From NCBI GenBank assembly GCA_036417435.1, contig CM070900.1, forward strand, positions 35,813,496-35,877,495: a stretch of DNA of 64,000 bases. Reading direction: 5' to 3'. Positions 1 to 12,700 of this stretch are shown here, one piece after another. The position numbers and the translations under genes were made by a program. The notes beneath the pieces were generated by a model, which saw nothing but the letters and a program-made list of their open reading frames with translations, was not told where the DNA came from and ran no database searches. This DNA is from Inia geoffrensis (taxonomy: Eukaryota > Chordata > Mammalia > Artiodactyla > Iniidae). Numbering within the stretch: the first letter of the stretch is position 1; every line of letters starts with the position of its first letter.

Positions 1-1878
1 AGACAGATGGATAACTAATAGAAGTTTTAAATGATTTTTCTAAAGGAAAGCTATCTGCCTTGGACAAACGTTCACATAACTGATGACAGGGAGGGGAAAT
101 GGGAGTTTTCATAAAACATAATGTCAAGCTCTCTCCCCTGAGATTCTGAGATATTCGGTCTAGGGCGGGGCCTGAGCATTCATGCATTTATTTCTGATGA
201 TTCCAGTGAGCAACCAAGATTGAGAAACGCTCTAAGCATACCATCACCCCACTGGAAAATAGTCTTCATTTGGCTCAGACGGGCGCCTTGTACAGCTTGG
301 GAGGCATTCGCTAAAGGGAGTGATGTATGTTGCCTTAAAGGGCTCTGACACTAACCTGTAAACTCTCTGTGACTGAGGGGCAGACCCTTGAGTGAGTCCA
401 TGGAGAACGTCCGTGGCAGCCCCGGGGGGATGCCCTGGCTCCTGGCTCCCACTCACCCCCGCTAGGCAGGCTTTCTGTGTTGCCTCCTCTTCCACCCGCC
501 CGTCTGGCAACCAACCTCGTTGGGTAATCTCTTGGCAAAACCAGTGCTTTACCTTTCCTTTGTGAACTCAGCCAGAACTTGCCTCTGAAGCCCCAGGGAT
601 GCAAGGTCAGGGCGGAGCACCCAACCCCATTCCAAAGAAGCCCACTGCTCTATAACAACCCATAACAACCCATACAACCACTACAACAAAAGCTGGCTTT
701 TTTCTTTTACTACAGAGATCAAGGAAGCATCTGTTATTGTTGTCTAATTGGCTGCTCTAAAATCTGTGGCTTTAGGGTGGGGTAATATTCTTAGGAAAGT
801 GGTGAGTGCTGAGCCAGCATTTAATAGTCCTGCCGGAGCGAAAATGAAATGCCTTTTCCCCCCTGGCCTGTAAGCAGCCAAGATTGGAGTAGAGAGTCTT
901 TGTTTAGACATGCCACTTGGAAAAATATTTTTGAGTCATCAGACCAAAGACTGTTTTCCTAATCATAAAGTTTGCATCAGGGCCATTTAGGCTCCAAACC
1001 CCACCACCTCTCCCTCCTGTGGGCACGACCCCTCCCACCGGTCTAGAAAGAATGCAATAGAGGGAAGTAAAGGTGGTGTCTTTGGCCCTCTGCCTCCTTT
1101 CTTGAAACTTGGTCTTCCTTTCATTCTTGGGAAGATATTTGTGCCATACTTATAGTCTGCTCCGGGTTGACAAGGACAGCCCACATGCACAAACTCCAAC
1201 GGCAAGGTTAGGTAAGAGTTCTGAGTTAACTAGTCAAGCGCGCAAAATCTTTTAGTAAGTCATGTGACAACACAGGGCAAGAAACGGATGAAGCCTGTCT
1301 CAGCTTTGCTTCCCTTAGCTCCCAGGGTCCCAAATGGGGGCACACAGCTGTGGTGACCCTTTTCACAGAACTGGGTCTTACAAGATCTGGGATACTTCTT
1401 TCTTTTTTTTTTTTTTTCTTTTTTTATTGAACTGTAGTTGATTTACAATATTGTATTAGTTTGTGGTGTATAGCAAAGTGATTCAGCGAGATAGATAGAT
1501 ATAGACATATTCTTTTTCATATACTTTTCCATTAGGCCTAATTACAGAATATTGACTACAGTTCCCTGTGCTATACAGTAGGACCTTGTTGTTTATCTGT
1601 TTTACGTGTAGTAGTTTCTGTCTGCTAATCCAAAACTCCTAACTTATCACTACCCACCCCCTTTCCCTTTGGTAACCATAAGCTTGTCTTCTATGTCCAT
1701 GAGTCTGTTTCCATTTCATAAGTAAGTTCATTTGTATCATATTTTAGATCCACATATAAGTGATATCATGTGGTATTTATCTTTCTCTGTCAGACTTACT
1801 TCACTTAGTATGATAACCTCAAGTTTCATCCATGTTGCTGCAAACGGCATTATTTCATTCTTTTTAATGGCCGACTTA

Positions 1879-1879
<1 letters not shown>

Positions 1880-1925
<46 letters not shown>
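1880..1925. repeat. (CA)n microsatellite
   Basis: Twenty-three uninterrupted CA units lie inside the antisense L1. Its length suggests it is polymorphic. Confidence 0.97.
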
Positions 1926-1927
<2 letters not shown>

Positions 1928-2027
1928 TCTTTATCCATTCATCTGTCGATGGGCATTTACGTTACTTCCATGTCTTGGCTATTGTAAATAGTGCTGCTGT
2001 GAACACTGGGCTGAATATATCTTTTTG

Positions 2028-2244
2028 TTGTTTTGGGGGTTTTTTTTTGCGGTACACGGGCCTCTCACTGCTGTGGCCTCTCCCATTGTGGAGCACAGGC
2101 TCTGGACGCACAGGCTCAGTGGCCATGGCTCACGGGCCCAGCCACTTCGCGGCATGTGGGATCCTCCCGGACCAGGGCACGAACCCGTGTCCCCTGCATC
2201 GGCAGGCGGACTCTCAACCACTGCGCCACCAGGGAAGCCCCTGT
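2028..2244 (-). mobile_element. CHR-type SINE nested in L1
   Basis: A tRNA-derived SINE in minus orientation, ending in ccaccagggaagccc (reverse of the element head) with its A-tail as the T-run at about 2039-2048. Direct repeats atatatctttttg at 2015-2027 and 2245-2257 are its target-site duplication, showing it inserted after the L1. Confidence 0.93.
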
Positions 2245-5200
2245 ATATATCTTTTTGAATTAGAGTTTTCTCCGGATATTTCCCCAGGAGTGAGATTGCT
2301 GGATCATATGGCAACTCTATATTTAGTTTTTTAAGGAGCCTCCACACTGTTTTCCATAGTGGTTGCACCAATTTACATTCCCACCAGCAGTATAAGAGGG
2401 TTCCCTTTTCTCCACACCCTCTCCAGCATTTGTTATTTGTAGACTTTTGATGATGGCCATTCTGACCAGTGTGAGGTGATACCTCATTATAGTTGTGATT
2501 TGCGTTTTTCTAATAAGTAGCAATGTTGAACATCTTTTCATGTGCCTATTGGCCATCTGTATGTCTTCTTTGGAGAAATGTCTCTTTAGGTCTTCTGCCC
2601 ATTTTTAGATTGGGTTGTTTGGTTTTTTGTTGTTGAGTTGTATGAGCTGTTTGTATATTTTGGAAATTAAGCTCCTGTTGGTCATATCATTTGCAAATAT
2701 TTTTTCCCATTCCGTAAGTTGTCTTTTCGTTTTGTTTATGGTTTCCTTTGCTGTGCAAAAGCTTATAAGTTTGATTAGGTCCCATTTGCTTATTTTTGCT
2801 TTTATTTCTTTTGCCTTGGGAGACTGACTTAAGAAAACATTGGTACGATTTATGTCAGAGGATGTTTTGCCTGTATTCCCTTCTAGGAATTTTATGATGT
2901 CATGTCTTATATTTAAGTCTTTAAGGCATTTTGAGTTTACTTTTTGTGTATGGTTTGAGGGTGTGTTCTAACTTCATTGATTTACATTTACAGCTTTCCC
3001 AACACCACTTGCTGAAGAGACTGTCTTTTCTCCATTGTATATTCTTGCCTCCTTTGTCAAAGATTAATTGGCCATAGGTGTGTGAGTTTATTTCTGGGCT
3101 CACTCTACTGTTCCCTTGATCCATATGTCTGTTATTGTGCCAATATCATGTTGTTTTGATTACAGTAGCTTTGTGGTATTGTCTGAAGTCTGGGAGGGTT
3201 ATGCCTCCAGTTTTGCTGGTTTTCCCCATAATTGCTTTGGCAATTCTGGGTCTTTTGTGGCTCCATACAAATTTTAGGATTCTTTGTTCTAGTTCTGTGA
3301 AAAATGTCATGGGTAATTTGATAGGGATCACATTAAATCTATAGATTGTTTTGAGTAGTATGGCCATTTTAACAATATTAATTCTTCAAATCGAAGAACA
3401 TGGAATATCTTTCCATTTCTTTGTATCATCTTCAATTTCCTTTATCATTGTTTAATAGTTCTCAGCAGATAAGTCTTTCAGATCCTTGGTCAGGTTTATT
3501 CCTAAGTTTGGTTTTGGTTTTGGGCTTTTTTGATGCAATTTTAAAAGGAATTGTTTTTTTACTTTCTCTTTCTGATATTTCATTGTTAGTGTAAAGAAAT
3601 CCAACAGGTTTCTATATGTTAAACTTGTATCCTGCTACCTTGCTGAAATCACTTATCAGTTTTAGCAGTTTTTGTGTGGAGTCTTTAGGGTTTTCTATGT
3701 ATAACATCATGTCATCTGCATATAATGACAATCTTACCTCTTCCCTTCCAGATTGGATATCTTTTACTTTTCTTGTCTAATTGCTGTGGCTAGGACTCCC
3801 AATACTATGTTGAATAGAAGTGGTGAGAGTGGGCCTCCTTGTCTCATTCCACATTTTAGCAGGAAGGCTTTCTCTGTTGGGTATTTTGTTGGCTGTGGGT
3901 TTGTCATAAATAGATTTTATTACACTGAGATATGATCCTGCTATACCCACTTTGGTAAGGGTTTGTATCATGAATGGATGCTGTGGGAAACTCTCTTCTT
4001 GCTAGGCCACTGAGTTTTTTTCCTTGGGGCTTCTGTCCCATTTGGGAAAAGCTTACCTTAAGAATCCACATGCTTCTATTTAAGCAAATATTTACTAATA
4101 TTGAGCTCTCCCCATTCTTGAACCAAACTCAGTATCATCAAGGCCACAACCTCATCAATGGCAAAAACATGACTGCCCTAAATAATACTTCAGCCTTCAG
4201 CTCCCCAGCAACTGGGAAAGTTTGTTTCGACAACAGCAATACAACCACGTGGCTAAGTATTCAAAAGGAACCAAAGGGCAAATGAAGAGAGTAAGCCTCC
4301 CTCCCTCCTCTATTCCCCACCACCTCAGAGACAACCATTATTTGTATATTCCTGTGTCTTTGCCAGAGGTGCTGTATCTATATAGAAGCAGGCAAGTGGG
4401 GTGTACACATAAACACATCCTTTCCCACAAACAGAAGCATAGCATACACACTGTTTTGGACTTTGGACTTTTTTTTAACCTAATGAATCTTGGGGAATAT
4501 TTCATATCTGTAGACAAACTGACAGATATTCAATGGAGAGCCACTTCATCCCACTTTTAATGGCTGTTAGAATTTGTTGGATGGTCGAGCCATCACATGT
4601 TTATACATGTGTGTAAGTTTTTCTATGGTATTCTTAGAGCATAACTGCTAAATTGAGATTGTGTGCATTTTTTAAATTTTGATTGATACTTCTCAAGTGG
4701 TTGTACGAGTTCAGACACTCACCAAAGCAAATAGAAGGGTCTGCCTCCTCCCCTTCTTCCAAGTCTTTGTATTCTCAGTGTCTACATTTCTTTAGAATAG
4801 CCTTTCATTTTTTGTCGGTCGGTCAACAAATACCAAATAATATGGCAAGTACTGTTCTAGACACTGAGGATGTAAAGTCTAATGGGGCATTGTTCCTGAT
4901 TTCAGGCACTTACAGCCCAGTGAAGGGGCAAGAACCCCAGTGCCTACAGGACATTGCTCTCAGTGCTGGGGTATATGGGTGCAGAGGTGCTATAGGAGCC
5001 CAGAAGAGGTGCACCTACATCAAACTAGGCATCAGGGGGCCTCCTGGAAGGGTTAGCATCAGAGCTGAATCTGAGACAAAATTTTAAAGGTTAACCAGAG
5101 CAAAGAGAAGAGACCATCTAGTGGGGAGAGTGCAGGTTGTTTTAGGGGAGACATTCTGCCCAAGCAAATGGAGACTTGGGGTTCCAAGGAATGGCTGGAT

Positions 5201-7280
5201 TAAGAGGCACAGGTCGGAGAGAGGTGAACGAGGAGATAGAGACATGGGAGGAACCAAGCCACAGAGTTTGCTTCCAGGCCTATGCACCAGGGTTCCTGTT
5301 CATTTCCACCGCTGGCTCTGTGGGTTCCCATGGCAACAATCTGCTGCACCCAGTTAGTGATAGTCACCAATGTGACCATGAGTGAGCCGTCACTAAAACT
5401 GAGAGGAGAGTAATGGAATGGAGCTTGGCCTTCTTCTCCCAGCCTTCAATGCAGAACACTCCCCAGTCAGAGAGGAAGTGGGCTATACCTGTAGGGCAGC
5501 CCTATAGCCTAGAGCCTTGCTACTCAAACTCTTGTCCTCGGACCCCCAGCAGGAGCACCACTTGGGAGCCGGTAGAAATGCAGATGCTCAGATCCCACTC
5601 CAGAACTGCTGCATCAGCATATGCATTTAAATAAGACACCCAGCTGATTTGTGTATATGTTAGAGTTTGGGAAGTGCTGGCATCCTGCTTAAGGATTTGG
5701 GTTTTGGCATCAGCAGAACTGGATTCAAGACCCAGCTTTTTAATTGATTTTGGAACCTTAGACAAGTTACTTACCTTCAGTGAGCCTCATTTGCCTCATA
5801 AATAAAATGGGAGAATGAGAGTAGCTATTTTGATGCTGTCATAATGATTACATGATGTACATAGAAGCACTTACCAAAGCCCCTGACTTTGCTATAAGTT
5901 GTCAATAGATATAATCTGATGATAATAGGAAGATCCTTGAGGATGTGGTGTGAGGTCAGAGATCACCTCCCCCAAAGAGGGTTTATCTGAGCTCCGGGTG
6001 TTCTGCAATAGAAAGAAATCCAACCAGTTGGGTGCCCAGCTGCCACAAAGCTCTAATCTGAGCAACTGGTAGCCCCACCAATGTATATTTCTTTTCCTTC
6101 AGAGAAATAGACTAGCCAAAGGGCCCGGAGGGGGTTGGGGGCACTGCTTTCTCTAAAAGCGTCCTACATGCCAAGTTCCTAAAAGTTAATGAACCGGAGA
6201 GCAAACCAATGGGCTGTGGATGAAGGGACCCACGAGGAAGCTTGCCCTGCAGAGACAAGTCTGCGTGCCCGGATAAAGCTTCCCTGACATCTGCCGCTGA
6301 CACCTGCAGGCTGGGCCTGCTGCCAATGCCAGAGAGGCAGGCCCTTTGCAGAACTTTTGTTGTGTGTGCATTGCTATATGATTGGGTAGAAATATACTAA
6401 ATAAGAGTTTTAACAAAGAGCCCCCATGGGTTAATCAGCGGTGAGGTAGCATGGCGTCCTAGATAGGAGTCAGGCAACATAGGTTCGAGTGAGTGCCTAC
6501 ACGCTGCCAGGCACCGGGGACACATCACAGTCTCTGCCCTCATGGCACTTAGAGACTAGAGAGTAATGGACATGCAATACGTAACCGTTAAATCATTTTA
6601 ACTGTGGCACCGTTTGGAAATACATAATGCATAGCTTGGAGCAAAGCGGTGTGCTGTCAGAGGCCGGTGTCAGGTGGTGTGAAAACTGTCCTAGTTCTGA
6701 CTCTGATTCAACGTGCAATCTTGGGGAGTTCACTACCCTCCTCCCTGGCACTCAGTTTTAGCATCAGGAAGATAGGGGATTTGGCCTTGATGACCTCCAA
6801 GCTTGTTCCCAAGTCTGGGTATCTTTGGTAAGGGTTAAAAGCATCCCATTCATGTACCCCTGCCAAAAAAAAAATGAAATCTACTTTTTGAAAAAGATCC
6901 CCATAATCCCCTTTATAATCTCATGCACTCCCTGCTGAGCCCTAAGGATTAGATATATAAGCCCGTCAGTTGTATTTGGGATCCCAGACACTAAAGATGC
7001 CAACTGTCAGCAAGTATCAAAGGCCACTTCCTTCTCATGGGAGATCTTGCCTAGCGTGGAGGTTAAAGAGCATGAATTCTAGAGTCGGACTATCTTGAAT
7101 CAACTTGCTGTGAGACCTTGGGCCAGACACCTAATCTCCCTGGGCAGCAATTTCCTCGTTTGAAGGGCAGAAGTAACTGGGAGAATAATAGTACTCAATA
7201 GGTAGTGTGCTGTGGGGATGCAGTGAGATAATGGAGGTACCCAGAACATAAGAAACACTCCACGAAATGGAACTGTCGTT

Positions 7281-7328
7281 ACTATTATCAGAAATTGGCT
7301 CAGAACTATTATCAGAAATTGGCTCAGA
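7281..7328. repeat. Perfect 24-bp tandem duplication
   Basis: The 24-base unit beginning actattatcagaaattggc occurs twice head to tail with no mismatch. It is short and local. Confidence 0.97.
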
Positions 7329-9588
7329 GTTCGTGAGTGATGTTGGTAAACTGGATGGACCCTGGAATCTGGTTAGAGGAGTACGCACGGGAGCATTCAT
7401 AAGGGAACGTAGCTACTTTACCACGACCACAGAAAAGAAGACCCTAGGCTCGCAGTCAAGGGGTCTGACATCAATCCTGGCATTACAGTGACTCCTTGGG
7501 TGACCCTGGTCAAGTCAGACATCTCTCTGGGTTTCGGTTAAGTCGGGGCTAGTTTCATCTCAACTTGGGACTGTGAGAAGCCAGTGAGATCACATAACTG
7601 ACGTTGTTGGAAAGGTAGGATTAGCTCCATCACTGTCAGTTCCTGCTATGACAACTGTACTCAGAGGCAGGGAGGATGGATGGTTCCTGCTCCTTCCTAA
7701 GCTTTCCGAAAATAGGGTCGCTGTCCGGTATGGACGGCCCACCATTACCTATTACAGGGCAAGGAAGGGAATGCAGACTGGATGCAGTTTTACTCGCACT
7801 CTTCCTTTTAATAAGAAGGCTTTTTTCTGGACACTGTCCTCTTAAGATGGTATAAATAAGTTGGAAGTGTAGGCATTGGCTCTGGGAAAGCCCTCCAAAT
7901 GAAGGTCAGAACTCTTTACAGGGTGAGCTCCACCCGCAGTCCACTTCCCCCGATCGAGCTGTGCTGTTGGAAAAGCCAACTCGCATCCCTACAGCCATCC
8001 AGCACCTCCACGTCAGTCTGGGTTTCCTCCCCTGTGGCTCTCGCCTGTGCCAGCAGTCCCAGGGAGGTTAGAATCTCCCTTCTGGACTCACTGCACTTGG
8101 TAGTCAGAGAAGACACAGTCTGAGGACTCTTTCCCCACAGGCTGTTTTTCATCTCAACTCGGGTTCTTGTCTGTAAAACTTGCTAGCTTGTTGGCCCTCG
8201 GTCTTCACTCTGCATGCATCAGTCAAGATTCCCTCAGCCCATCGTTTCCAATCATTGACTCTCTTCTAAACTTTAATTAACCTGTGAACTCTGAACATTG
8301 ATAGAAATGGCTTTTTGCGGAATGGCTTTTGTCATATCTATGAAGAGCTAGTGTTTATTGAACTGCGGCTTCAAACAAAGCAATCTTTGGAGTTACAGAA
8401 GATACAACTTCATGGAAAAGGCAGTCTCTTGTCTTTCAGGCTCTTGGTTTATCTCTAGAGAGATTAAACATGGACTTAAGAAATCTGAATTTAAAATATA
8501 GGTCAATATGTAGTGAATTCTAGAGGGATGGTAGAAGTGGCAACTTCTACAAAGATGTGGGAAAATTGGAAATCCATGAGTCAGATCCAGCCCACAGGTT
8601 TTTTAAAAAAAGAAAAGAAACAAAAAACAGTTCTCACATCGTCTCTACCTTATCTCGAAAAATCCAGAGATTTGGCAAAATGTTCCAGCCCTGGAGCATG
8701 TTAGTAGCAGAGCAGTCGCCCCCTTTTAGATGGGGTGGGACTTGCCAGGTCTCACAGCCCCCCATCCCATAGTGTCCTCATCTGTACCTCGGCCAGCTTC
8801 CCTCATTCACCTTACCCTGACTGCTGTGCGCATTCTGCATTCAGGAGCCTGTTACTGTGGCTCAGAAGACAGAGAACTCACTGTGGGCTGGATCAGATCT
8901 CATGGACCCGTGGAGTTTTCATGGTTACTGGTGTCTAGGTAGGATTCGGATAGAGAGGAGAGGACGTCAAACAGGGTGTGATCAGAGGCATAGGAGGGGA
9001 GTATACCCCCAGGAGGCAGCAAACAGACCACCCGGCCTAGCTGAGGGTCCACAGTGCAGAGTGGTGGGAATTGAGAGTGGAAATGCAAATGGGAAAGAAT
9101 GTAGGTGCCAGACTGAATTGATGGTGTTTACAATGAAGATCTCCTGGAATTGTTTCAAGCTCAAGAATACCTTGAGGGAACTAGTATTTTTAGGAGGATG
9201 AATGGGTGATACATATGAAGGGTTTGAAAGAAGAGAGGTGAAAGGCAGCCACCTCACTTTAGAGGCTGATGCAGAAATCCAAGCTGGAGGGCTAGAGGGT
9301 CTGCGCTTGGCTGGAAACCTCAGGAATGAGGGGTAAATGGCGGGGAGACCCTGTGGGGAAAGAACTACCAGAGCCTATAACTGATGGACATGTGGGGTCA
9401 AGGGAAAGGGAGGAACCAAATCACACTCTACAATGACCAGGCCCAGGGGAGGGGGAGACGTGCTGGATGCAGGATCGCAAGCCGGGGGGACTGTATCAGC
9501 CTTTCCCAGGCATGAAAGGATCTGCCGGAGGGGGCTTTCCTCCCCAGTCCCTTTAGGAAAGACTCTGACCCGGGCCTTTCTCTCCCAG

Positions 9589-9780
9589 GAAAAAGATGTG
9601 ACTCCGGATAAAAACCTCCTGACCAAGGTACGAGATGCAGCCCTGTGGCTGGAAACCCTGTCAGACAGCAGACCTGCCAAGCCTTCCCTCTCCACCACCT
9701 CCTCCACTGCTGAATTCTTCCTGGCCTTAACCATCTGCAACTCCGTCACGGTCTCCACGACCGCAGAGCCCCGTCAGAGG
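9589..9780 (+). CDS. ATP10B: ATP10B coding exon 1 of window (start of nucleotide-binding region)
   Basis: Codes for 64 residues (fragment residues 1-64), phase 0 at both ends. The acceptor follows a pyrimidine tract (ctttctctcccag) and the donor is AGG|gtaagg. It starts [11 protein letters not shown] and contains the segment [15 protein letters not shown], which matches the family-wide 'FF.ALTICN.V' block at the beginning of the P4-ATPase nucleotide-binding domain. In the P-type fold this lies cytoplasmically, just after the phosphorylation-site loop. No in-frame stop is present. Confidence 0.93.
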
Positions 9781-12700
9781 GTAAGGACCGCTGATGGTAA
9801 GGTGGGATGGATGGGAGGAGGGCGAGGGGCGAGGGCGGAAGCCCTGCACAGGGGGACAAGATACTTGGGTCCTAGCCACACTGTCACCATTTCATCACTG
9901 TGAGGCCTTGAACAGAGCTCTTAGCCTCTCTGGGTCTCAATCGCCTCGTTTTTAAAATAAAATATTAAAAGTTCCATATGAGCTCTCTATATAGGTCTCA
10001 CATTTTTGTGTCTGTCTGTCTGCAGGGTAGATGTTAAAAGTTAATATTTACTGAGCACTTGCTGTGTGCCAGGCTCCATGCCAAACATGTCACCTGCACT
10101 ATCATTTAATCCTCACAGCCCAACAGTCCTAGGAGGTATGTCTTTGGATTTAACAAGTGAAGAAACAGTGGCGTGGCTCAGAGAGCTTGAGGAACTTAAG
10201 GAAGGACGTATGGTGAATACACGGCAGAACGATCTGTACGATTCTGTAATAATATCACGGTATAGTGGTATCTGCTTTTTAATGGAGGGTTAAAAAAATA
10301 ATTAACACCATGTGTGAAGTTCTGCCAGTTTGGAGATAATGCACCTGGATGGCCACTCATAGGACGTTATACTCTGAATTATTTTTCAGTACAGAAGATA
10401 GATTTATCTTCGATTATCCACATACTCTCACCCAAGCTCCCTTGTAAGTGAAAAATAAGAATAATTGGGTGTTACAACCTGTGGCCACAAAAATCAAGAA
10501 AAAGAGGGTTCACCCAGGCACCAAACCAGAGCCCCCATTATTACACTCAGATTCTAAACTACCCTGAAAAGTCGGCAAGTAATCAGAAGTCTTCAGGGAG
10601 TTTGGGGAACGCAGGAAGCATTATCTGAGCAATTCTCCCTGTTTTCAAGAGAGAAAGCAGTACCATTTGGGGAAGTACAGCATCCAGTTCTCAGTTTGCA
10701 CGTCAGTGGGGAGGCTTTAGCTGGCAGGTAGCTCAAGAGCCCAATCCCTGGAGTCAGACAGACCCAGACTTGAGACCCAGCTCTGCTATCTACACACTGG
10801 GTGATCACAGCCAGTTTAACCTCCTTATGCCTCAGTTGCCTCATCCAGAAATTGGGATGATGATAGGATCCCCTAGCATCGCTGGGAGGATGAAGTGAGA
10901 TGCTGCATGCAAAAATGAAGCAGACAAGGCGATGGTAAGGGTGCAGGGCGTGTGAACCCCTACTATGAGTCTGGCTTTTGTCTCCTTTGCTTTGCTTTGC
11001 CCATGATCAGAGTGGGATGGTCATAAGATAGAGGAAAATGAGTATCGCCAATCCCTAGGATGTCAGGGCTGGAAGGAAACCAATGGCCTAACGCCCTCAT
11101 GCTATAGGTGGGTAAACCGAGGCTCACAGAGGGGAGAAGACTTGCCCACCATCACTGAAGGCCCACCTAATTCACTGATTGCAAAACAAGATTCATAAGA
11201 CAGCTTGATAGTTTGCCCAAGCTGGAGGGTCACGGTCTCCTTCCCTCCTCTACCACAAGGTCACAGTGCCAACCTCGACCAAGGCTCTGGTGACATCCCT
11301 GGAGAAGGTTCAGCAGCTGCTCCAAAGGTTGAAGCTTTCGAGCCTCAGCCAGTCATTCTCAACCACCGCACCCTCCGACGTGGACCTGGGGGAGAGTTTG
11401 GGGGCCAACATGCCCACCACGGACTCGGAAGAGAGAGACGACGCGTCTGTGAGCAGTGGCGGCTACTCCACCGACGGCGGCTACCGGAGCAGCACAGGGG
11501 AGCAGGGTGACATCCTGGGGGCGGGTCCGGGTGCCTCCCTGGAGGAGGTGCTGCAGGCCCCGGCCCTCAGCCTGGCCGGCCCCGATGTCTGTTACGAGGC
11601 CGAGAGCCCCGATGAGGCTGCCCTGGTGCACGCTGCCCGTGCCTACAGCTTCACGCTGGTGTCCCGGACGCCCAAGCAGGTGACCGTGCGCTTGCCCCAG
11701 GGCACCTGCCTCACCTTCGATGTCCTCTGCACCCTGGAGTTTGACTCTGTCAGGAAGAGGATGTCCGTGGTCGTGAGGCACCCGCTGACCGGTGAGATCA
11801 TCGTCTACACCAAGGGTGCCGACTGCGTTATCATGGACCTGCTGGAAGACCCAGCCTGCGGTAAGTCCACCCCACCGAGTTCCAAGAAGAGAGGGCTTAT
11901 TTAACAGGCAGCGTGGATGGTAACCAGGGGCTCAGGTTATAGTGTCACTCAGTCCGGCAGGTCCCAACTGGAACACAAACCCTCAAGATGCTCTCCACAA
12001 AGCAGCTTGCTTTACACGTCTCCACGACCGGGAGAATTACAGAGCTCATTATTAACTTATTAAAGGCTTTGTTTGGGCAGTCTTGTCATAGAGGAACTTC
12101 TTTAACTTTATTTATCCCAGTTTCTAGTTTTCCAAACTCATTTAAAGATGGACTCTCCATACACAATTTTTTTTTTTCACCAGGACACCCATTAACATAC
12201 CCTAGAACACACTGTGGTCCTAACTCTTAGTTTTGGAGAGAAGCCAGCTGAACCCAAAGAGGGAAGTGACTTAAAAGAAGTGGCCCCAGCTAACTAGTGG
12301 TAAATCCTATGTGAAGGTATCCCGAATCCCAGTTCAGGGCTCTTTCCGTGCTGCCAGAATTCTGCATCAGGCTCGGTTCACTCTGGGAAGCCTCAGGTGG
12401 TCCTCTTTATCATCCCTTTCCCCAGCCTCCCCCAAACAGATTTTCATAAACTTGCTCCAAGCCAGAAAAATGTTCCAAAGTCCCTACATATCAGTGTCCA
12501 ATTTTGGAACAGCATGAATTAGTGTGCAGCCACTTCCTGATTGCTAGCAAGGAGAAGACAGTTATGGGGCTGTGATTCTCCCAGGGTAGTAGATTCTAGC
12601 CAAGCTTTAGAATTGCCCAGGCAGCCCTGTGCCTCCTGAATTATCAGCTATGGATGAGAGCCAAGAGGTTCATGGGGGTTGATGAGTGTTCTGAATGGGA

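Larger units (their letters stand above)
1403..3983 (-). mobile_element. 5'-truncated L1 LINE, antisense, with nested SINE
   Basis: On the minus strand this gives broken pieces of an L1 ORF2 C-terminus (for example [16 protein letters not shown] sequence at 3146-3367 and the reverse-transcriptase end at 3777-3971), then the L1 3' end and a poly(A) read as poly(T) on + at about 1403-1427. Frames are interrupted, so it is dead. Flanks tgggatacttctttc (1388-1402) and tgggaaactctcttc (3984-3998) agree at 12 of 15 positions and probably are a decayed target-site duplication. Confidence 0.9.
1..9588 (+). other. ATP10B intron (3' part visible), no recognised exon
   Basis: I see no exon of the ATP10 family here, so this is taken as the intron before the first visible exon. 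It contains a 2.6-kb antisense L1 with a nested SINE (1403-3983), MIR-like remnants near 5690-5900, 6480-6560 and 7060-7260, a perfect 24-bp tandem duplication at 7281-7328, and otherwise unique sequence. Short open frames here have no recognisable domain. Confidence 0.8.

Noticed and set aside
244..604. Two overlapping 88-89 codon minus-strand frames near the window start
   Set aside because: No recognisable domain, no start context or splice signals supporting them, and they lie in a mixed-composition intron.
1732..2334. 200-codon open frame on the + strand
   Set aside because: It is a translation of antisense L1, a (CA)n repeat (poly-Thr/His) and a SINE. No protein domain; not a gene.
11359..11781. 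140-codon frame on the minus strand
   Set aside because: A shadow of the GC-rich ATP10B exon on the other strand; the + frame has the P4-ATPase motifs.
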